64,000 nucleotides of DNA from contig NC_012914.1 of assembly GCF_000023585.1 (NCBI RefSeq), positions 1,746,501 through 1,810,500 on the forward strand, in the 5' to 3' direction. Within the stretch, counting starts at the first letter, position 1. Each line of letters begins with the position of its first letter. Position numbers and translations under genes: made by a program. The notes under the pieces were generated by a model. That model ran no database searches. It saw nothing but the letters and a program-made list of their open reading frames with translations, and was not told the DNA's origin. The stretch is from Paenibacillus sp. JDR-2. GTDB taxonomy: Bacteria; Bacillota; Bacilli; Paenibacillales; Paenibacillaceae. This document shows, one piece after another, positions 1 to 10,460 of this stretch.

Positions 1-48
1 GATTACCGGGGCAAGCATCAGCAGGTTCAGGAGGAGCAGGAAAGCTAG
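1..48 (+). CDS. 3' end of an upstream gene (partial)
   Basis: The first frame is open from the window edge to a TAG at 46-48 and reads DYRGKHQQVQEEQES. This polar tail is compatible with the C-terminus of a gene starting outside the window, followed 26 nt later by the next start codon. Too little is visible to identify it, and a chance open frame is possible. Confidence 0.35.
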   Translation, partial: DYRGKHQQVQEEQES

Positions 49-74
49 ATTAGCGGGGGAAAGAGGGGAAGGTA

Positions 75-1682
75 ATGGGAGAATATAATGGGAACAGCTG
101 GTCGCTAAGGGAGAAGGTCGGACAGCTGTTTGTATTCGGATTTCACGGCTATGAACCTACGGAAGAGATCACTTCGTTAATCGAAAAGTATGGCATCGGC
201 GGCACAATCTATTTCGGACGAAATGTGCGCGATGCCAAGCAGGTTCATCAGCTGTCCAGCTCGCTGAAGAACATTGCCGGTCGTGCCGGCCGGCCCAATA
301 TGCTTGTCGCGATTGATCAGGAAGGCGGCATGGTGGCCCGCATTGTGAACGGGGTCACGCTGATGCCCGGCAATATGGCGCTTGGAGCAACGGGTTCGGC
401 TGAGGGAGCGGGCGAGACAGCCCGCGTATGCGGCGAGGAGCTTCGCTTGCTAGGCGTTACGATGAACTATGCGCCATGTCTCGACGTTAATAATAACCCG
501 GATAATCCGGTTATTAATGTCCGTTCCTATGGCGACCGGGCGCAAATTGTCAGTGAGCTGGGGAAAGCTGCCCTGCTGGGCTATCAGGCGTCAAAGGTAG
601 CGGCAACGGTAAAACATTTCCCGGGCCACGGCGATACCTCGGTAGACTCCCATCATGATTTGCCGGTGCTGCCTCATAGCCGGGAGCGGCTGGATGCAAT
701 CGAGCTGGCACCGTTCCGTGCGGCAATTGCGGCTGGAACGGCGGCTATTATGACGGCGCATGTCTGCCTGCCGGCGCTCGACCCATCAGGGAAGCCTTCG
801 ACTTTGTCTCAGCCGGTTTTAACCGGTCTGCTGCGTGAAGAACTAGGCTACAATGGGGTTATCGTCACCGATTGTCTCGAGATGGATGCCATCGATAGAT
901 TTTACGGTCCGGCGAATGGCGCGGTACAGGCCATTCAAGCCGGAGCGGACATGATTCTCGTCAGCCATACGTATGAAAAGCAGGTGGCTGCGCTTGAAGC
1001 CGTGGTGGCTGCGGTCGAGAACGGCGAGTTGTCCGAGGAGCGGATTAACGAATCGCTCGCCAGAGTAATGCAGCTGAAACAAGATTATGAGATCGAAATG
1101 CCTCTTGCGGCTTGGGAGGAGGTTGAGCCAAAGCTTGCAACCTCCGGCAACCAAGCGGTTGCACGGAAGTGGAGCGAAGCCTCTGCTACTCTAGTAAAAA
1201 ATGAAGGCGCGCTGCTTCCGCTGCGCCGGGAAGCCCGTACTCTCGTGTTGTGGCCGGATATCAAACCGGTATCCGTTGCGGATGAGATGTTATCGGGAGA
1301 CGGTACGCTTGGCGATTGTCTGAAAGTTCGGCTTGATCAGGTTGAGGAGCGTTTGATGAGAGGCGAAAATCCTCTTGCGGATCTGGATGCATTCGAGCAG
1401 ATTGTTGTGGTTACTTACGATGCGACAAAACATCCGATTGAGCGCGAGATCGCCGAGCAAGTCATAAGGCTGGCAGGCGACCGCACGGTTGCAGTGTCTG
1501 TCCGCAACCCGCTTGATCTGAAGGTATATCCGGATGCGAAAGCCTATCTGGCCGTATACGAATGCCGTCCGCTTGCTCTGGAATCAGCCGCCAAGGTATT
1601 AACCGGCGAGTTGAAGCCAACCGGCTCGCTGCCGCTTGAGCTATCTGCGCAGTACCCGTTTGGATGGAATGTACCGCTGTAA
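75..1682 (+). CDS. Glycoside hydrolase family 3 protein, beta-N-acetylhexosaminidase-like (NagZ type)
   Basis: 535 aa. Residues about 10-330 form a GH3 N-terminal barrel. KHFPGHGDTSVDSHHDLP starts at residue 180; this histidine-rich loop is the hallmark of the NagZ branch of GH3, in which a His-Asp dyad acts as acid/base. VTDCLEMDAI around residue 265 carries the nucleophile aspartate (D266). Residues about 365-535 form a second, GH3-C-like domain, as in the long Bacillus enzymes. No signal peptide is seen, so the protein is probably cytoplasmic and acts on N-acetylglucosaminides such as cell-wall recycling products. The start is chosen for the AGGGGAAGG ribosome site just upstream. A strong terminator follows directly. 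The exact substrate is an inference from the family. Confidence 0.9.
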   Translation: MGEYNGNSWSLREKVGQLFVFGFHGYEPTEEITSLIEKYGIGGTIYFGRNVRDAKQVHQLSSSLKNIAGRAGRPNMLVAIDQEGGMVARIVNGVTLMPGNMALGATGSAEGAGETARVCGEELRLLGVTMNYAPCLDVNNNPDNPVINVRSYGDRAQIVSELGKAALLGYQASKVAATVKHFPGHGDTSVDSHHDLPVLPHSRERLDAIELAPFRAAIAAGTAAIMTAHVCLPALDPSGKPSTLSQPVLTGLLREELGYNGVIVTDCLEMDAIDRFYGPANGAVQAIQAGADMILVSHTYEKQVAALEAVVAAVENGELSEERINESLARVMQLKQDYEIEMPLAAWEEVEPKLATSGNQAVARKWSEASATLVKNEGALLPLRREARTLVLWPDIKPVSVADEMLSGDGTLGDCLKVRLDQVEERLMRGENPLADLDAFEQIVVVTYDATKHPIEREIAEQVIRLAGDRTVAVSVRNPLDLKVYPDAKAYLAVYECRPLALESAAKVLTGELKPTGSLPLELSAQYPFGWNVPL

Positions 1683-1686
1683 ATAG

Positions 1687-1733
1687 AGAACCGCCTCTGA
1701 TGGTCATGATTGACCTTCGGAGGCGGTTTTTTT
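1687..1733 (+). terminator. Rho-independent terminator after the GH3 gene
   Basis: AACCGCCTC (1689-1697) pairs with GAGGCGGTT (1720-1728). An inner stem GGTCA/TGACC lies at 1702-1715, and a T run follows. It separates the GH3 gene from the biotin operon. Confidence 0.88.
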
Positions 1734-1822
1734 ATGCAGGTTATGCTATATGAAACTCAATCCGAATCTTTTATTCCCTTTGCTAGCTAAAATCACTATG
1801 TAGTCCAACCTCTTGTAATCTC

Positions 1823-1851
1823 TTTACATCGAATTATCGATCTGCTAGTAT
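1823..1851 (+). promoter_or_regulatory. Probable sigma-A promoter of the biotin operon
   Basis: TTTACA (1823-1828) and TAGTAT (1846-1851) are separated by 17 nt. The BirA-type operator begins 4 nt after the -10 box, so bound repressor would cover the transcription start. The elements were recognised by eye and the start site has not been measured. Confidence 0.6.
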
Positions 1852-1855
1852 AACT

Positions 1856-1893
1856 AATTGTTAACCTAACTTATTCTATTTAGGTTAACAATT
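1856..1893 (+). promoter_or_regulatory. Biotin operator (BirA binding site)
   Basis: A perfect 14-bp inverted repeat, AATTGTTAACCTAA (1856-1869) and TTAGGTTAACAATT (1880-1893), is separated by 10 nt. It contains the TTGTTAACC...GGTTAACAA half-sites typical of BirA operators in Bacillales. It lies between the promoter -10 box and bioA. By established BirA biology, biotinyl-AMP-loaded BirA would repress the whole operon when biotin is plentiful. Confidence 0.9.
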
Positions 1894-1914
1894 AAAATGC
1901 GGATGGTGAACATT

Positions 1915-4022
<2,108 letters not shown>

Positions 4023-4027
4023 TTGAG

Positions 4028-5026
4028 ATGGACAGCAATATGGCAACTGCAAAATGGCAATTCCTTGCCGCTAAAGCATTGAACGGTGGATGTTTGACGT
4101 TAGAGGAGGGGCTCTCGGTACTTGAAGCCGACAATGATGAAGTGCTTCTAATCATGAATGCCGCATTCACGGTGAGAAAATATTTCTACGGCAAAAAAGT
4201 AAAGCTGAACATGATTATTAACGCTAAAAGCGGACTTTGCCCCGAGGACTGCGGCTATTGCTCGCAATCAATCGTTTCGACGGCGCCGATCCGAAAATAC
4301 ACGATGCTCGATAAAGAAACGCTGCTTGCCGGTGCACGAGAAGCATTGGCTCGAAAGGCCGGGACCTATTGCATAGTAGCAGCCGGGAAAGGACCCACGG
4401 ATAAAGAGCTTAATCAAGTCGTTGACGCCGTTAAAGAAATTCGGGAGACGATGCCGCTGAAAATTTGCGCATGCCTCGGCATTCTTAAGGATGAACAAGC
4501 GAAACGTCTTGCCGAGGCGGGGGTACATCGTTACAACCACAATCTGAATACGAGTAAAGCCAATTACCCTTCCATCACGACGACCCATACTTATGATCAA
4601 CGCGTTGAAACCGTAGAGAAGGTAAAGATGCACGGCATGTCTCCTTGCTCCGGAGTTATTATCGGCATGGGCGAGACTGATCAAGAAATCGTTGAAATGG
4701 CTTTTGCGCTTCGCGAACTCAACGCGGATTCGATCCCGATTAATTTCTTAAACGCGATTCCGGGGACTCCTATGGAGCATGCGGACCGCACCTCATCGAT
4801 GAAAGCTTTAAAGGTATTGGCTTTATTCCGATTGATTTGTCCATCTAAAGAAATTCGCGTAGCCGGCGGCCGCGAAGTAAATCTCCGAACCCTGCAGCCT
4901 TTGTCTCTATACGCTGCAAACTCCTTGTTCGTTGGCGATTATTTAACGACGGCGGGCCAAGAAGTGACGGCCGATCATCTTATCATTGAAGATTTGGGAT
5001 TCGAAATCGAGTTAAACGCTCTGTAA
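4028..5026 (+). CDS. bioB: Biotin synthase (radical SAM)
   Basis: About 332 aa. It inserts sulfur into dethiobiotin. CPEDCGYCSQS supplies the CxxxCxxC cysteines (about 71, 75, 78) for the radical-SAM [4Fe-4S] cluster. The NHNLNT and PINFLNAIPGTP regions are typical BioB core motifs. ATG 4028 is preferred because GGGAGG (4013-4018) lies 9 nt upstream. The overlapping ATG at 4019 directly abuts that ribosome site and adds only three residues. It follows bioD almost without a gap, and bioF begins 12 nt after its stop. Confidence 0.96.
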   Translation: MDSNMATAKWQFLAAKALNGGCLTLEEGLSVLEADNDEVLLIMNAAFTVRKYFYGKKVKLNMIINAKSGLCPEDCGYCSQSIVSTAPIRKYTMLDKETLLAGAREALARKAGTYCIVAAGKGPTDKELNQVVDAVKEIRETMPLKICACLGILKDEQAKRLAEAGVHRYNHNLNTSKANYPSITTTHTYDQRVETVEKVKMHGMSPCSGVIIGMGETDQEIVEMAFALRELNADSIPINFLNAIPGTPMEHADRTSSMKALKVLALFRLICPSKEIRVAGGREVNLRTLQPLSLYAANSLFVGDYLTTAGQEVTADHLIIEDLGFEIELNAL

Positions 5027-5038
5027 GGCGGTGACACC

Positions 5039-6211
5039 ATGAAATGGATGGAACAGGAACTCCGTTTATTATCAGTAGCTTCACTGGAGCGTTCTTTGCA
5101 GGATAGCAGTATCGACCTAGAATTTCCCGGTTACACGGTGCGGAGCGAACGTGCATTGCTTAATCTTTCTTCCAATAATTATCTTGGGCTCGCGGGCCAT
5201 CCCGCCATCATCGAAGCGATGAGGGAAGCCTTGTTATCCGAAGGTGCCGGATCAGGGGCTTCACGTCTGGTAACTGGCAACCGTGCGCCTTACAGACGCT
5301 TGGAGCAAGCGCTGGCAGAGTGGCACGGCAGTGAAGCTGCACTCGTAATCGCGAACGGTTATATGGCTAACATTGGCGTAATTGGAGCGCTAGTTGGCCG
5401 CGGAGATGTGGTGTTTAGCGATCGTTTGAACCATGCAAGCATCGTTGACGGAGTTGTGCTCAGTCGTGCGCAGCATATTCGGTACCGTCATAATGACATG
5501 GAACACTTACGGACTTTATTGAGCAAGTACCGCGATTGCAGGCGGAAGTTGATTGTAACGGATGCGGTCTTTTCCATGGATGGCGATAAAGCTTGCCTCA
5601 GCGAACTCGCTCTACTAAAGCAAGAGTTTGGGGCAATGCTTATGGTGGACGAAGCGCATAGCGGGGGGATTTACGGAAGGCGGGGCGAGGGATTGTGCCA
5701 TAATCTTGGACTGCAGGACCAAGTCGACATTCATATGGGGACGTTTAGCAAGTCATTTGGTGTTTACGGCGCTTATATTTGCGGCAGCCGTACATTAATT
5801 CGGTGGCTGGTTAATCACGCTAGACCGCTCATTTATTCAACGGCTTTGCCGCCTTCTCTCGTGGCCGGGATTTCCAAGGCTTTAGAGTTGGTCATTTCGG
5901 ATCACTGGCGCCGGGAAAGATTGTTCGAAGCAACTCGAATATTCCGGTCTTCTCTTAGCCAATCCGGTTTCATAATCGGCGACGGCGACTCGCCAATCGT
6001 ACCGTTGATCGTGGGAAATAATGAAGTTGCTTTGCGTTTTAGCCGCGAGCTTGAAACACAAGGGATTGCTGCGGTAGCGATTCGCCCTCCGACCGTTCCC
6101 GATGGTACAGCCCGCATTCGGTTTTCGTTATCGGCCGTACATTCGGACAAAGAACTGATGGATGCAGCCGATTGCATCCGCACTATCGGACATCGAATGG
6201 GGGTGCTGTGA
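5039..6211 (+). CDS. bioF: 8-amino-7-oxononanoate synthase (KAPA synthase)
   Basis: 390 aa, PLP enzyme of the alpha-oxoamine synthase family. It condenses pimeloyl-ACP (or -CoA) with alanine to KAPA. Visible motifs are NLSSNNYLGLAGHP near residue 42, GSGASRLVTGN near 71, DEAHSGGIYG at 204 and the PLP lysine in GTFSKSFGVYG (about K238). A good ribosome site (AAGGCGG) precedes the ATG. The TGA overlaps the next start codon (TGATG), indicating coupling to bioH. Confidence 0.95.
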   Translation: MKWMEQELRLLSVASLERSLQDSSIDLEFPGYTVRSERALLNLSSNNYLGLAGHPAIIEAMREALLSEGAGSGASRLVTGNRAPYRRLEQALAEWHGSEAALVIANGYMANIGVIGALVGRGDVVFSDRLNHASIVDGVVLSRAQHIRYRHNDMEHLRTLLSKYRDCRRKLIVTDAVFSMDGDKACLSELALLKQEFGAMLMVDEAHSGGIYGRRGEGLCHNLGLQDQVDIHMGTFSKSFGVYGAYICGSRTLIRWLVNHARPLIYSTALPPSLVAGISKALELVISDHWRRERLFEATRIFRSSLSQSGFIIGDGDSPIVPLIVGNNEVALRFSRELETQGIAAVAIRPPTVPDGTARIRFSLSAVHSDKELMDAADCIRTIGHRMGVL

Positions 6212-6960
6212 TGAATGAATTAGAGGGAAACGGTACTATCCTTTGGTTGACCGGCTGGAGCATGGCGGGTTCCGTATTCGACAGGCTTCGGGAAGCGTTG
6301 CCGGATTTTCATCATGCAGCCGTTGATTATAGTGAAGCAGAATCACAAAGGGAAATGATCCTTCTTGTCGAGATAGCCGCACAAAAAATAAAGCCGCCCT
6401 TGCTAATCGGAGGCTGGTCCCTTGGCGGTTTGTTGGCATTAAGACTCGCTGCCAAGGGATTAACGGACGGCCTGTTGCTATTTGCGGCAAACGCTCAATT
6501 TACTCGTCCCAAAGAGGAAGCCGATCGCGGATGGGCGGATGCCTACGTGAGGCAGATGGGCGCCGGACTTTTGAGAGACCGGGAATCGGTAGAAACAAAA
6601 TTTCGACAAATGCTGTTTACAGAATTAGAACGCGAGATGAAGATTGATCAGAATCTCCCTCCTGGCGGTGTCTGGACGGTTCAGGCATTAAACGCCGGAT
6701 TGCAGGTTTTACGCAAAGAGGAAGTCTTGTCTCGATTGAGCCATATTCGTTGTCCGATTTTTTTGGTTCATGGCACGGAAGATGAAATCTGCCCTTACGG
6801 AGCAGCATTGGAGCTTGCTTCATTAATTCCTCATGCCAGACTGGAGTCTATACCTGCTAGCGGTCATGTACCGTTTCTAGGAAGGGAAGAGGACATTGCA
6901 AAACGATTCAGGAGTTGGTGGAATGAACAATCCAAAGACGGCAATTCAGCGTCAATTTAA
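6211..6960 (+). CDS. bioH: Pimeloyl-ACP methyl ester carboxylesterase-like alpha/beta hydrolase
   Basis: 249 aa. In the BioC-BioH route this enzyme removes the methyl group that BioC added, releasing pimeloyl-ACP for BioF. The fold shows the nucleophile elbow GGWSLGG (Ser about 70), an acid in HGTEDEICP (about D191) and the histidine in ASGHVPFLG (about H219), matching the Ser-Asp-His triad. The chosen ATG overlaps the bioF stop by one base; an upstream in-frame ATG at 6172 lies within bioF. Overlap with bioC and operon position support the BioH role, although sequence alone cannot exclude another carboxylesterase with the same job. Confidence 0.87.
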   Translation: MNELEGNGTILWLTGWSMAGSVFDRLREALPDFHHAAVDYSEAESQREMILLVEIAAQKIKPPLLIGGWSLGGLLALRLAAKGLTDGLLLFAANAQFTRPKEEADRGWADAYVRQMGAGLLRDRESVETKFRQMLFTELEREMKIDQNLPPGGVWTVQALNAGLQVLRKEEVLSRLSHIRCPIFLVHGTEDEICPYGAALELASLIPHARLESIPASGHVPFLGREEDIAKRFRSWWNEQSKDGNSASI

Positions 6961-7753
6961 CCGGAGTGCTGCGGGCTCCTATGACATTCATGCCGATGTA
7001 CAGCGTACGATGGCAGCTGAGCTTGCAAAGTCGATCATTGAGCGGAATAGCAGAGGAAAGGCAACCGAACCAAAAATACTGGAAATCGGCTGCGGTACAG
7101 GTCAATTTACGGAGCTATTGTTGAACCAGTGGCCGCATGTTTCGATTACAGCGCTAGATCTAGCACCCGCAATGATCCATACAGCAGAACAACGATTTAA
7201 GTCTAGACAATCGGCAAACATACGGTTTCTTCAAGCCGATGTGGAGATATGGGCTGTCGAGGCCCCATCGGATTCCTTCGACCTCATTGTTTCCAACGCC
7301 TGCTTTCAATGGCTAAGTCATCCAAGGCAAACGATAAGTCACCTGAAGAGGTTCCTTCGAGAGGGAGGCTCCTTGGTATTCACGACATTCGGGCCGAATA
7401 CGTTTCTAGAGCTACATCAAGCTTTTGCCGAAGTTTATCATGCTTATGGAATGGAGCCGCAGCGGCATGGATTATCCGTTCTGTCAACTAATCAATGGGA
7501 AGAAGTGCTTGCGGAGGCTGGGTTTTCTACTATTTACTGTCAGCAGGATACTCAGAAGGAGACGTATGCTTCCCCAAGAGATTTCCTTCGATCCATAAAA
7601 TCAATGGGTGCAAGTCATTCTGAGGCGATCCCAATTGATGGGCTAAGCCCCCGCAAACTGTTCAATGAAATGTATAAGGTTTATGAGGAGAAGTTCAACA
7701 TGAAGGATGGTATCGTTGCCACATACGAGTGGCTTTTGATTTATGCAGGATAG
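6923..7753 (+). CDS. bioC: Malonyl-ACP O-methyltransferase
   Basis: 276 aa, SAM-dependent methyltransferase. It methylates malonyl-ACP so that fatty-acid synthesis can extend it to pimeloyl-ACP methyl ester. QFNRSAAGSYDIHADVQ near the N-terminus is a BioC-type opening, and ILEIGCGTGQFTELL is SAM motif I. A later block FDLIVSNACFQWLSHP contains the motif typical of BioC. AGGAG (6910-6914) fits ATG 6923, so the gene overlaps bioH by 38 nt. Last gene of the operon, followed by a perfect 17-bp hairpin at 7831. Confidence 0.93.
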   Translation: MNNPKTAIQRQFNRSAAGSYDIHADVQRTMAAELAKSIIERNSRGKATEPKILEIGCGTGQFTELLLNQWPHVSITALDLAPAMIHTAEQRFKSRQSANIRFLQADVEIWAVEAPSDSFDLIVSNACFQWLSHPRQTISHLKRFLREGGSLVFTTFGPNTFLELHQAFAEVYHAYGMEPQRHGLSVLSTNQWEEVLAEAGFSTIYCQQDTQKETYASPRDFLRSIKSMGASHSEAIPIDGLSPRKLFNEMYKVYEEKFNMKDGIVATYEWLLIYAG

Positions 7754-7830
7754 CCATTGGAATGGAACTCTGAGTTTAGTAATATTAATACTAATTATTA
7801 TATTCGCGCTCATTAGCATCAGTAAATCAC

Positions 7831-7881
7831 AAAAGCGGCAGCAGATCGGAGGATCTGCTGCCGCTTTTGTTAAAGAAAGGG
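7831..7881 (+). repeat. Interspersed hairpin repeat, copy 1 (also a likely terminator of the bio operon)
   Basis: AAAAGCGGCAGCAGATC (7831-7847) and its exact complement (7852-7868) flank a 4-nt loop, followed by a TTGTTAAAGAAAGGG-like tail. The same GCAGC-rich hairpin and tail recur at 8028, 8840, 11243 and 13434. The A-rich left and T-rich right edges would allow termination in both directions. The rest of 7754-8175 holds AT-rich sequence and copy 2; no convincing gene is seen there. Confidence 0.75.
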
Positions 7882-8027
7882 AAATTTAAGTAAATTCAGC
7901 TCTACATAAGGGAATTTGCGTTGAATGTGCCAGTGCACAACTGGATAAAAAAGCTCTTTGTCATGTATTAACGCGTGATTGAAATATTCTACAAGAACGT
8001 TTTTGCTAACTGGGAACTTTAGTTTAA

Positions 8028-8088
8028 AACAATAATCGGCAACAGATCTATGATCCGCTGCCGGTTTATTGTTGAAGTAAGGACAGGG
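8028..8088 (+). repeat. Interspersed hairpin repeat, copy 2
   Basis: AACAATAATCGGCAACAGATC pairs imperfectly with GATCCGCTGCCGG followed by TTTATTGTT. The conserved tail GTTGAAGTAAGGACAGGG follows. It lies about 90 nt before the HAD gene. Confidence 0.7.
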
Positions 8089-8175
8089 TAGTTCCAATAT
8101 GTGGTATTATTGAACCGATCAATTTATTGTCAAAGTAATACATTGTTAGGGTAATGGACAAAGGAGACCGAAACA

Positions 8176-8811
8176 ATGAAAAAGTACATCCTCTTCGATC
8201 ATGATGGTGTTCTGGTTGATACGGAATTCTGGTATTACAAAGCGGGAGCACGCGCTCTGGCTGATATCGGGTTTACTTTGGATAAAGGTCAATACCTTCG
8301 CGATATGACCCAGTCATTGGGCACTTGGTCCCAAGCTAGGGCGGCAGGTATTGATGAGCAGATCATCAGCAAGCAGCGTGAGGTGCGCAACTTCTATTAT
8401 CAGGAATATCTAAGAACAGAAGCTATAGAGATCGAAGGTGTAGTTGAAACTCTAGCCGAGCTGTCAAAGTACGTTCGCATGGCGATCGTGACGACTGCAA
8501 AACGTGTGGATTTTCAACTTATTCATGAAAAGCGTCAGATTAGACAATTCATGGAATTCGTCCTTGTTCGTGAAGACTATGGGCGCACCAAGCCGCACCC
8601 GGAACCATACTTGACTGGTTTAGAGCGTTTCGGTGCTACCAAAGAAGAGACCCTGGTTGTAGAGGATTCAAACAGAGGATTGAACTCAGCCGTGGCGGCT
8701 GGTATCGACTGTGCTATTGTACATAATGACTTCACAAAAACACATGACTTCACAAAAGCCAGCTATCGAATCAAGACTCTGATTGAACTAAAGGATATTA
8801 TCTTCAATTGA
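8176..8811 (+). CDS. HAD-superfamily hydrolase, beta-phosphoglucomutase-like
   Basis: 211 aa. FDHDGVLVDTE at residues 6-16 is HAD motif I with the nucleophile aspartate, and AIVTTAKR is motif II. RTKPHPEPYL carries the motif III lysine, and VVEDSNRGLNSAVAAG is motif IV with the Mg-binding aspartate. The helical cap lies between motifs I and II, as in the PGM-like subclass IA/B phosphatases and mutases. AAGGAGACC precedes the ATG. Substrate is unknown: small phosphorylated sugars or metabolites are the family norm. It stands alone between two hairpin repeats. Confidence 0.85.
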   Translation: MKKYILFDHDGVLVDTEFWYYKAGARALADIGFTLDKGQYLRDMTQSLGTWSQARAAGIDEQIISKQREVRNFYYQEYLRTEAIEIEGVVETLAELSKYVRMAIVTTAKRVDFQLIHEKRQIRQFMEFVLVREDYGRTKPHPEPYLTGLERFGATKEETLVVEDSNRGLNSAVAAGIDCAIVHNDFTKTHDFTKASYRIKTLIELKDIIFN

Positions 8812-8839
8812 TAATAACCCAAGGAGCTTAAGTTAACGA

Positions 8840-8915
8840 GGAACGTTAGTTAAGAACAACAAGATGGCAGCTGACAGATGATCAGCTGCCATTTTTGTTG
8901 TAGTAAGGGCAGTTT
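8840..8915 (+). repeat. Interspersed hairpin repeat, copy 3
   Basis: GAACGTTAGTTAAGAACAAC leads into the stem ATGGCAGCTGA/TCAGCTGCCAT, then TTTTTGTTGT and the tail AGTAAGGGCAGTTTA. The arrangement matches the other copies. It lies between the HAD gene and the 3' end of the merR gene and may terminate either. Confidence 0.72.
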
Positions 8916-8985
8916 AACGTAATGGAAACTATTTTTGCTGGTTGACGCAATTTTTATCCAAAGAGCTTTTTCATCGTGTATTCAG

Positions 8986-9399
8986 CTAGATATTAATTCT
9001 AAGTCGTAATTCCTCCATCATGGCCTCAGCTTCCTGCGGATCTTCAGTCAGCAGCTTCCTGTACGTCAGCATCCAATTCAGCGTTACAAGCATATGATCG
9101 TATTCGTCCTTCTTACGCTCGATCTCATTGATCTTCTGAAGAATCCATTCTATTACTTCTTGGTTCGTGCGTGCGTTCGTATCGTAATCCTGCAAAATCG
9201 TCTTCAGTTCAGCTAATGAGCAGCCGATGCCTTGAAATTTCTTAATCAGCTTTAACCGCCCAATTGCTTCGTCTGAGTAGTTGCGATAATTATTCTTCTC
9301 TCGCTGAATATGCCTGCTGTCAAGCAAACCTTCCTTCTCATAAAAACGAATGGTGTGGGGGGTTAGACCCATCAAGTCTGCTAATTCTTGAATTTTCAT
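8986..9399 (-). CDS. MerR-family transcriptional regulator
   Basis: 137 aa. The winged helix-turn-helix lies at the N-terminus: MKIQELADLMGLTPHTIRFY, then EKEGLL and NYRNYSDEAIGRLKLI. A helix of about 40 residues follows (QEVIEWILQKINEIERKKDEY), the MerR dimerisation coiled coil. There are no conserved cysteines, so it resembles the NmlR/YyaN-type regulators of stress or aldehyde response rather than a metal sensor. It is divergent from the SDR gene at 9535 and probably controls it through the dyad at 9425-9444. Confidence 0.9.
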   Translation of the reverse strand: MKIQELADLMGLTPHTIRFYEKEGLLDSRHIQREKNNYRNYSDEAIGRLKLIKKFQGIGCSLAELKTILQDYDTNARTNQEVIEWILQKINEIERKKDEYDHMLVTLNWMLTYRKLLTEDPQEAEAMMEELRLRINI

Positions 9400-9421
9400 A
9401 TGAATTCATACCTCCAAACGC

Positions 9422-9452
9422 TTGCTTTAGAGTTTACTTTATAGTTTAGACT
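9422..9452 (+). promoter_or_regulatory. MerR-type promoter of the SDR gene
   Basis: TTGCTT (9422-9427) and TAGACT (9447-9452) are 19 nt apart, the long spacer typical of MerR-activated promoters. The spacer contains an imperfect dyad, CTTTAGAGT-TT-ACTTTATAG (9425-9444). MerR proteins activate by untwisting such a spacer. The box assignment is an inference. Confidence 0.5.
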
Positions 9453-9534
9453 GGGGTCATATCTTAGTCAAATGGGACTAAGGAGCAGATCTGGAGCAAG
9501 GACATTATTTCACAAAATAAGGGAGCGAAAGAGT

Positions 9535-10350
9535 ATGAATACATTTGTAATTACGGGGGGGAATAGCGGTGTTGGCCTGCAGTCGGCTAAAGATCTTATT
9601 GACGCAGGCAATCGCGTAATTATTTTGGGGCGTGATAAACAAAAAGGTGAGAAAGCAATGGCATCTTTTGGCGATGCGCGCAATCGAGCGGTTTTTCTCT
9701 CGGTGGATCTCGCGACTCACGATGGAGTCAGAGATGCGGCACGAAAGATCAGTGAAATAACCGACAAGATCGACGGATTGTTACACTCGGCGGGCATTTT
9801 TGATCCGAGAGACATCAGAACAAAGGACGGTCTCCCGCTTTTTTTCGCTTTGGCTTACTTTAGCCGTTATCACCTAACTCAGCTCCTGCTGCCAAAACTT
9901 CTTAAGGCAGACCATCCTCGGGTAATAATGATGGTGGGCACAGTGAATAAGGTTCCCAAATTCGACATCAAGAAATTCCAATCCTTCGAAAAATTCAATT
10001 TCTGGACGATGACGCTTCCGATCGTTGGCGCATGCATGTATTATGCAAACTATCTTACCAAGACTCATCCTAAGATTTTCGCGGGATGTACAACCCCTGG
10101 AGTTGCTCGAACGGAAATCTTTAAAAATGCGCCATGGTATTTCAGAGCCTGCGTCGCAGTGGCACGACCTTTTCTCAACTCCGTCGAATTGGCGGCTCGC
10201 AACCCTGTTCAGGCACTCCTGGAGGGCAAAGGGACATCGGCTTACATGTGGAACAAGCCTGGTAATTTTCAACGCAAGTTTGCCATCGAAGTGAATAAAG
10301 AGGATCAAAGGGCTCTTATTGATATTTCGCACAAACTCACCGGAGCATGA
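9535..10350 (+). CDS. Short-chain dehydrogenase/reductase (SDR)
   Basis: 271 aa from the chosen ATG, which is preceded by GGGAGCG. TGGNSGVGL near residue 8 is the Rossmann TGxxxGxG dinucleotide site, and LLHSAGIFD corresponds to the NNAG region. YFSRYHLTQLLLPKL precedes a poorly conserved catalytic region: the family's YxxxK appears as YYANYLTKTHPK near residue 170. The length resembles the retinol dehydrogenase/WW-oxidoreductase branch. Substrate is unknown. It is divergent from merR, which probably induces it under the relevant stress. Confidence 0.85.
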   Translation: MNTFVITGGNSGVGLQSAKDLIDAGNRVIILGRDKQKGEKAMASFGDARNRAVFLSVDLATHDGVRDAARKISEITDKIDGLLHSAGIFDPRDIRTKDGLPLFFALAYFSRYHLTQLLLPKLLKADHPRVIMMVGTVNKVPKFDIKKFQSFEKFNFWTMTLPIVGACMYYANYLTKTHPKIFAGCTTPGVARTEIFKNAPWYFRACVAVARPFLNSVELAARNPVQALLEGKGTSAYMWNKPGNFQRKFAIEVNKEDQRALIDISHKLTGA

Positions 10351-10460
10351 GATCTATATGGTACTTTGTGAAGATAAAAAAATGCAAATTATTAAAAAAC
10401 TAATTGTAAGGAACAAATAATCCGTACTTTCTGAGTCTCTTTTTGGAGGGATCATTATCA

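Noticed and set aside
7870..8097. Small leftward open frame between hairpin repeats
   Set aside because: It runs through repeat copy 2, has no ribosome site and no protein-like pattern.
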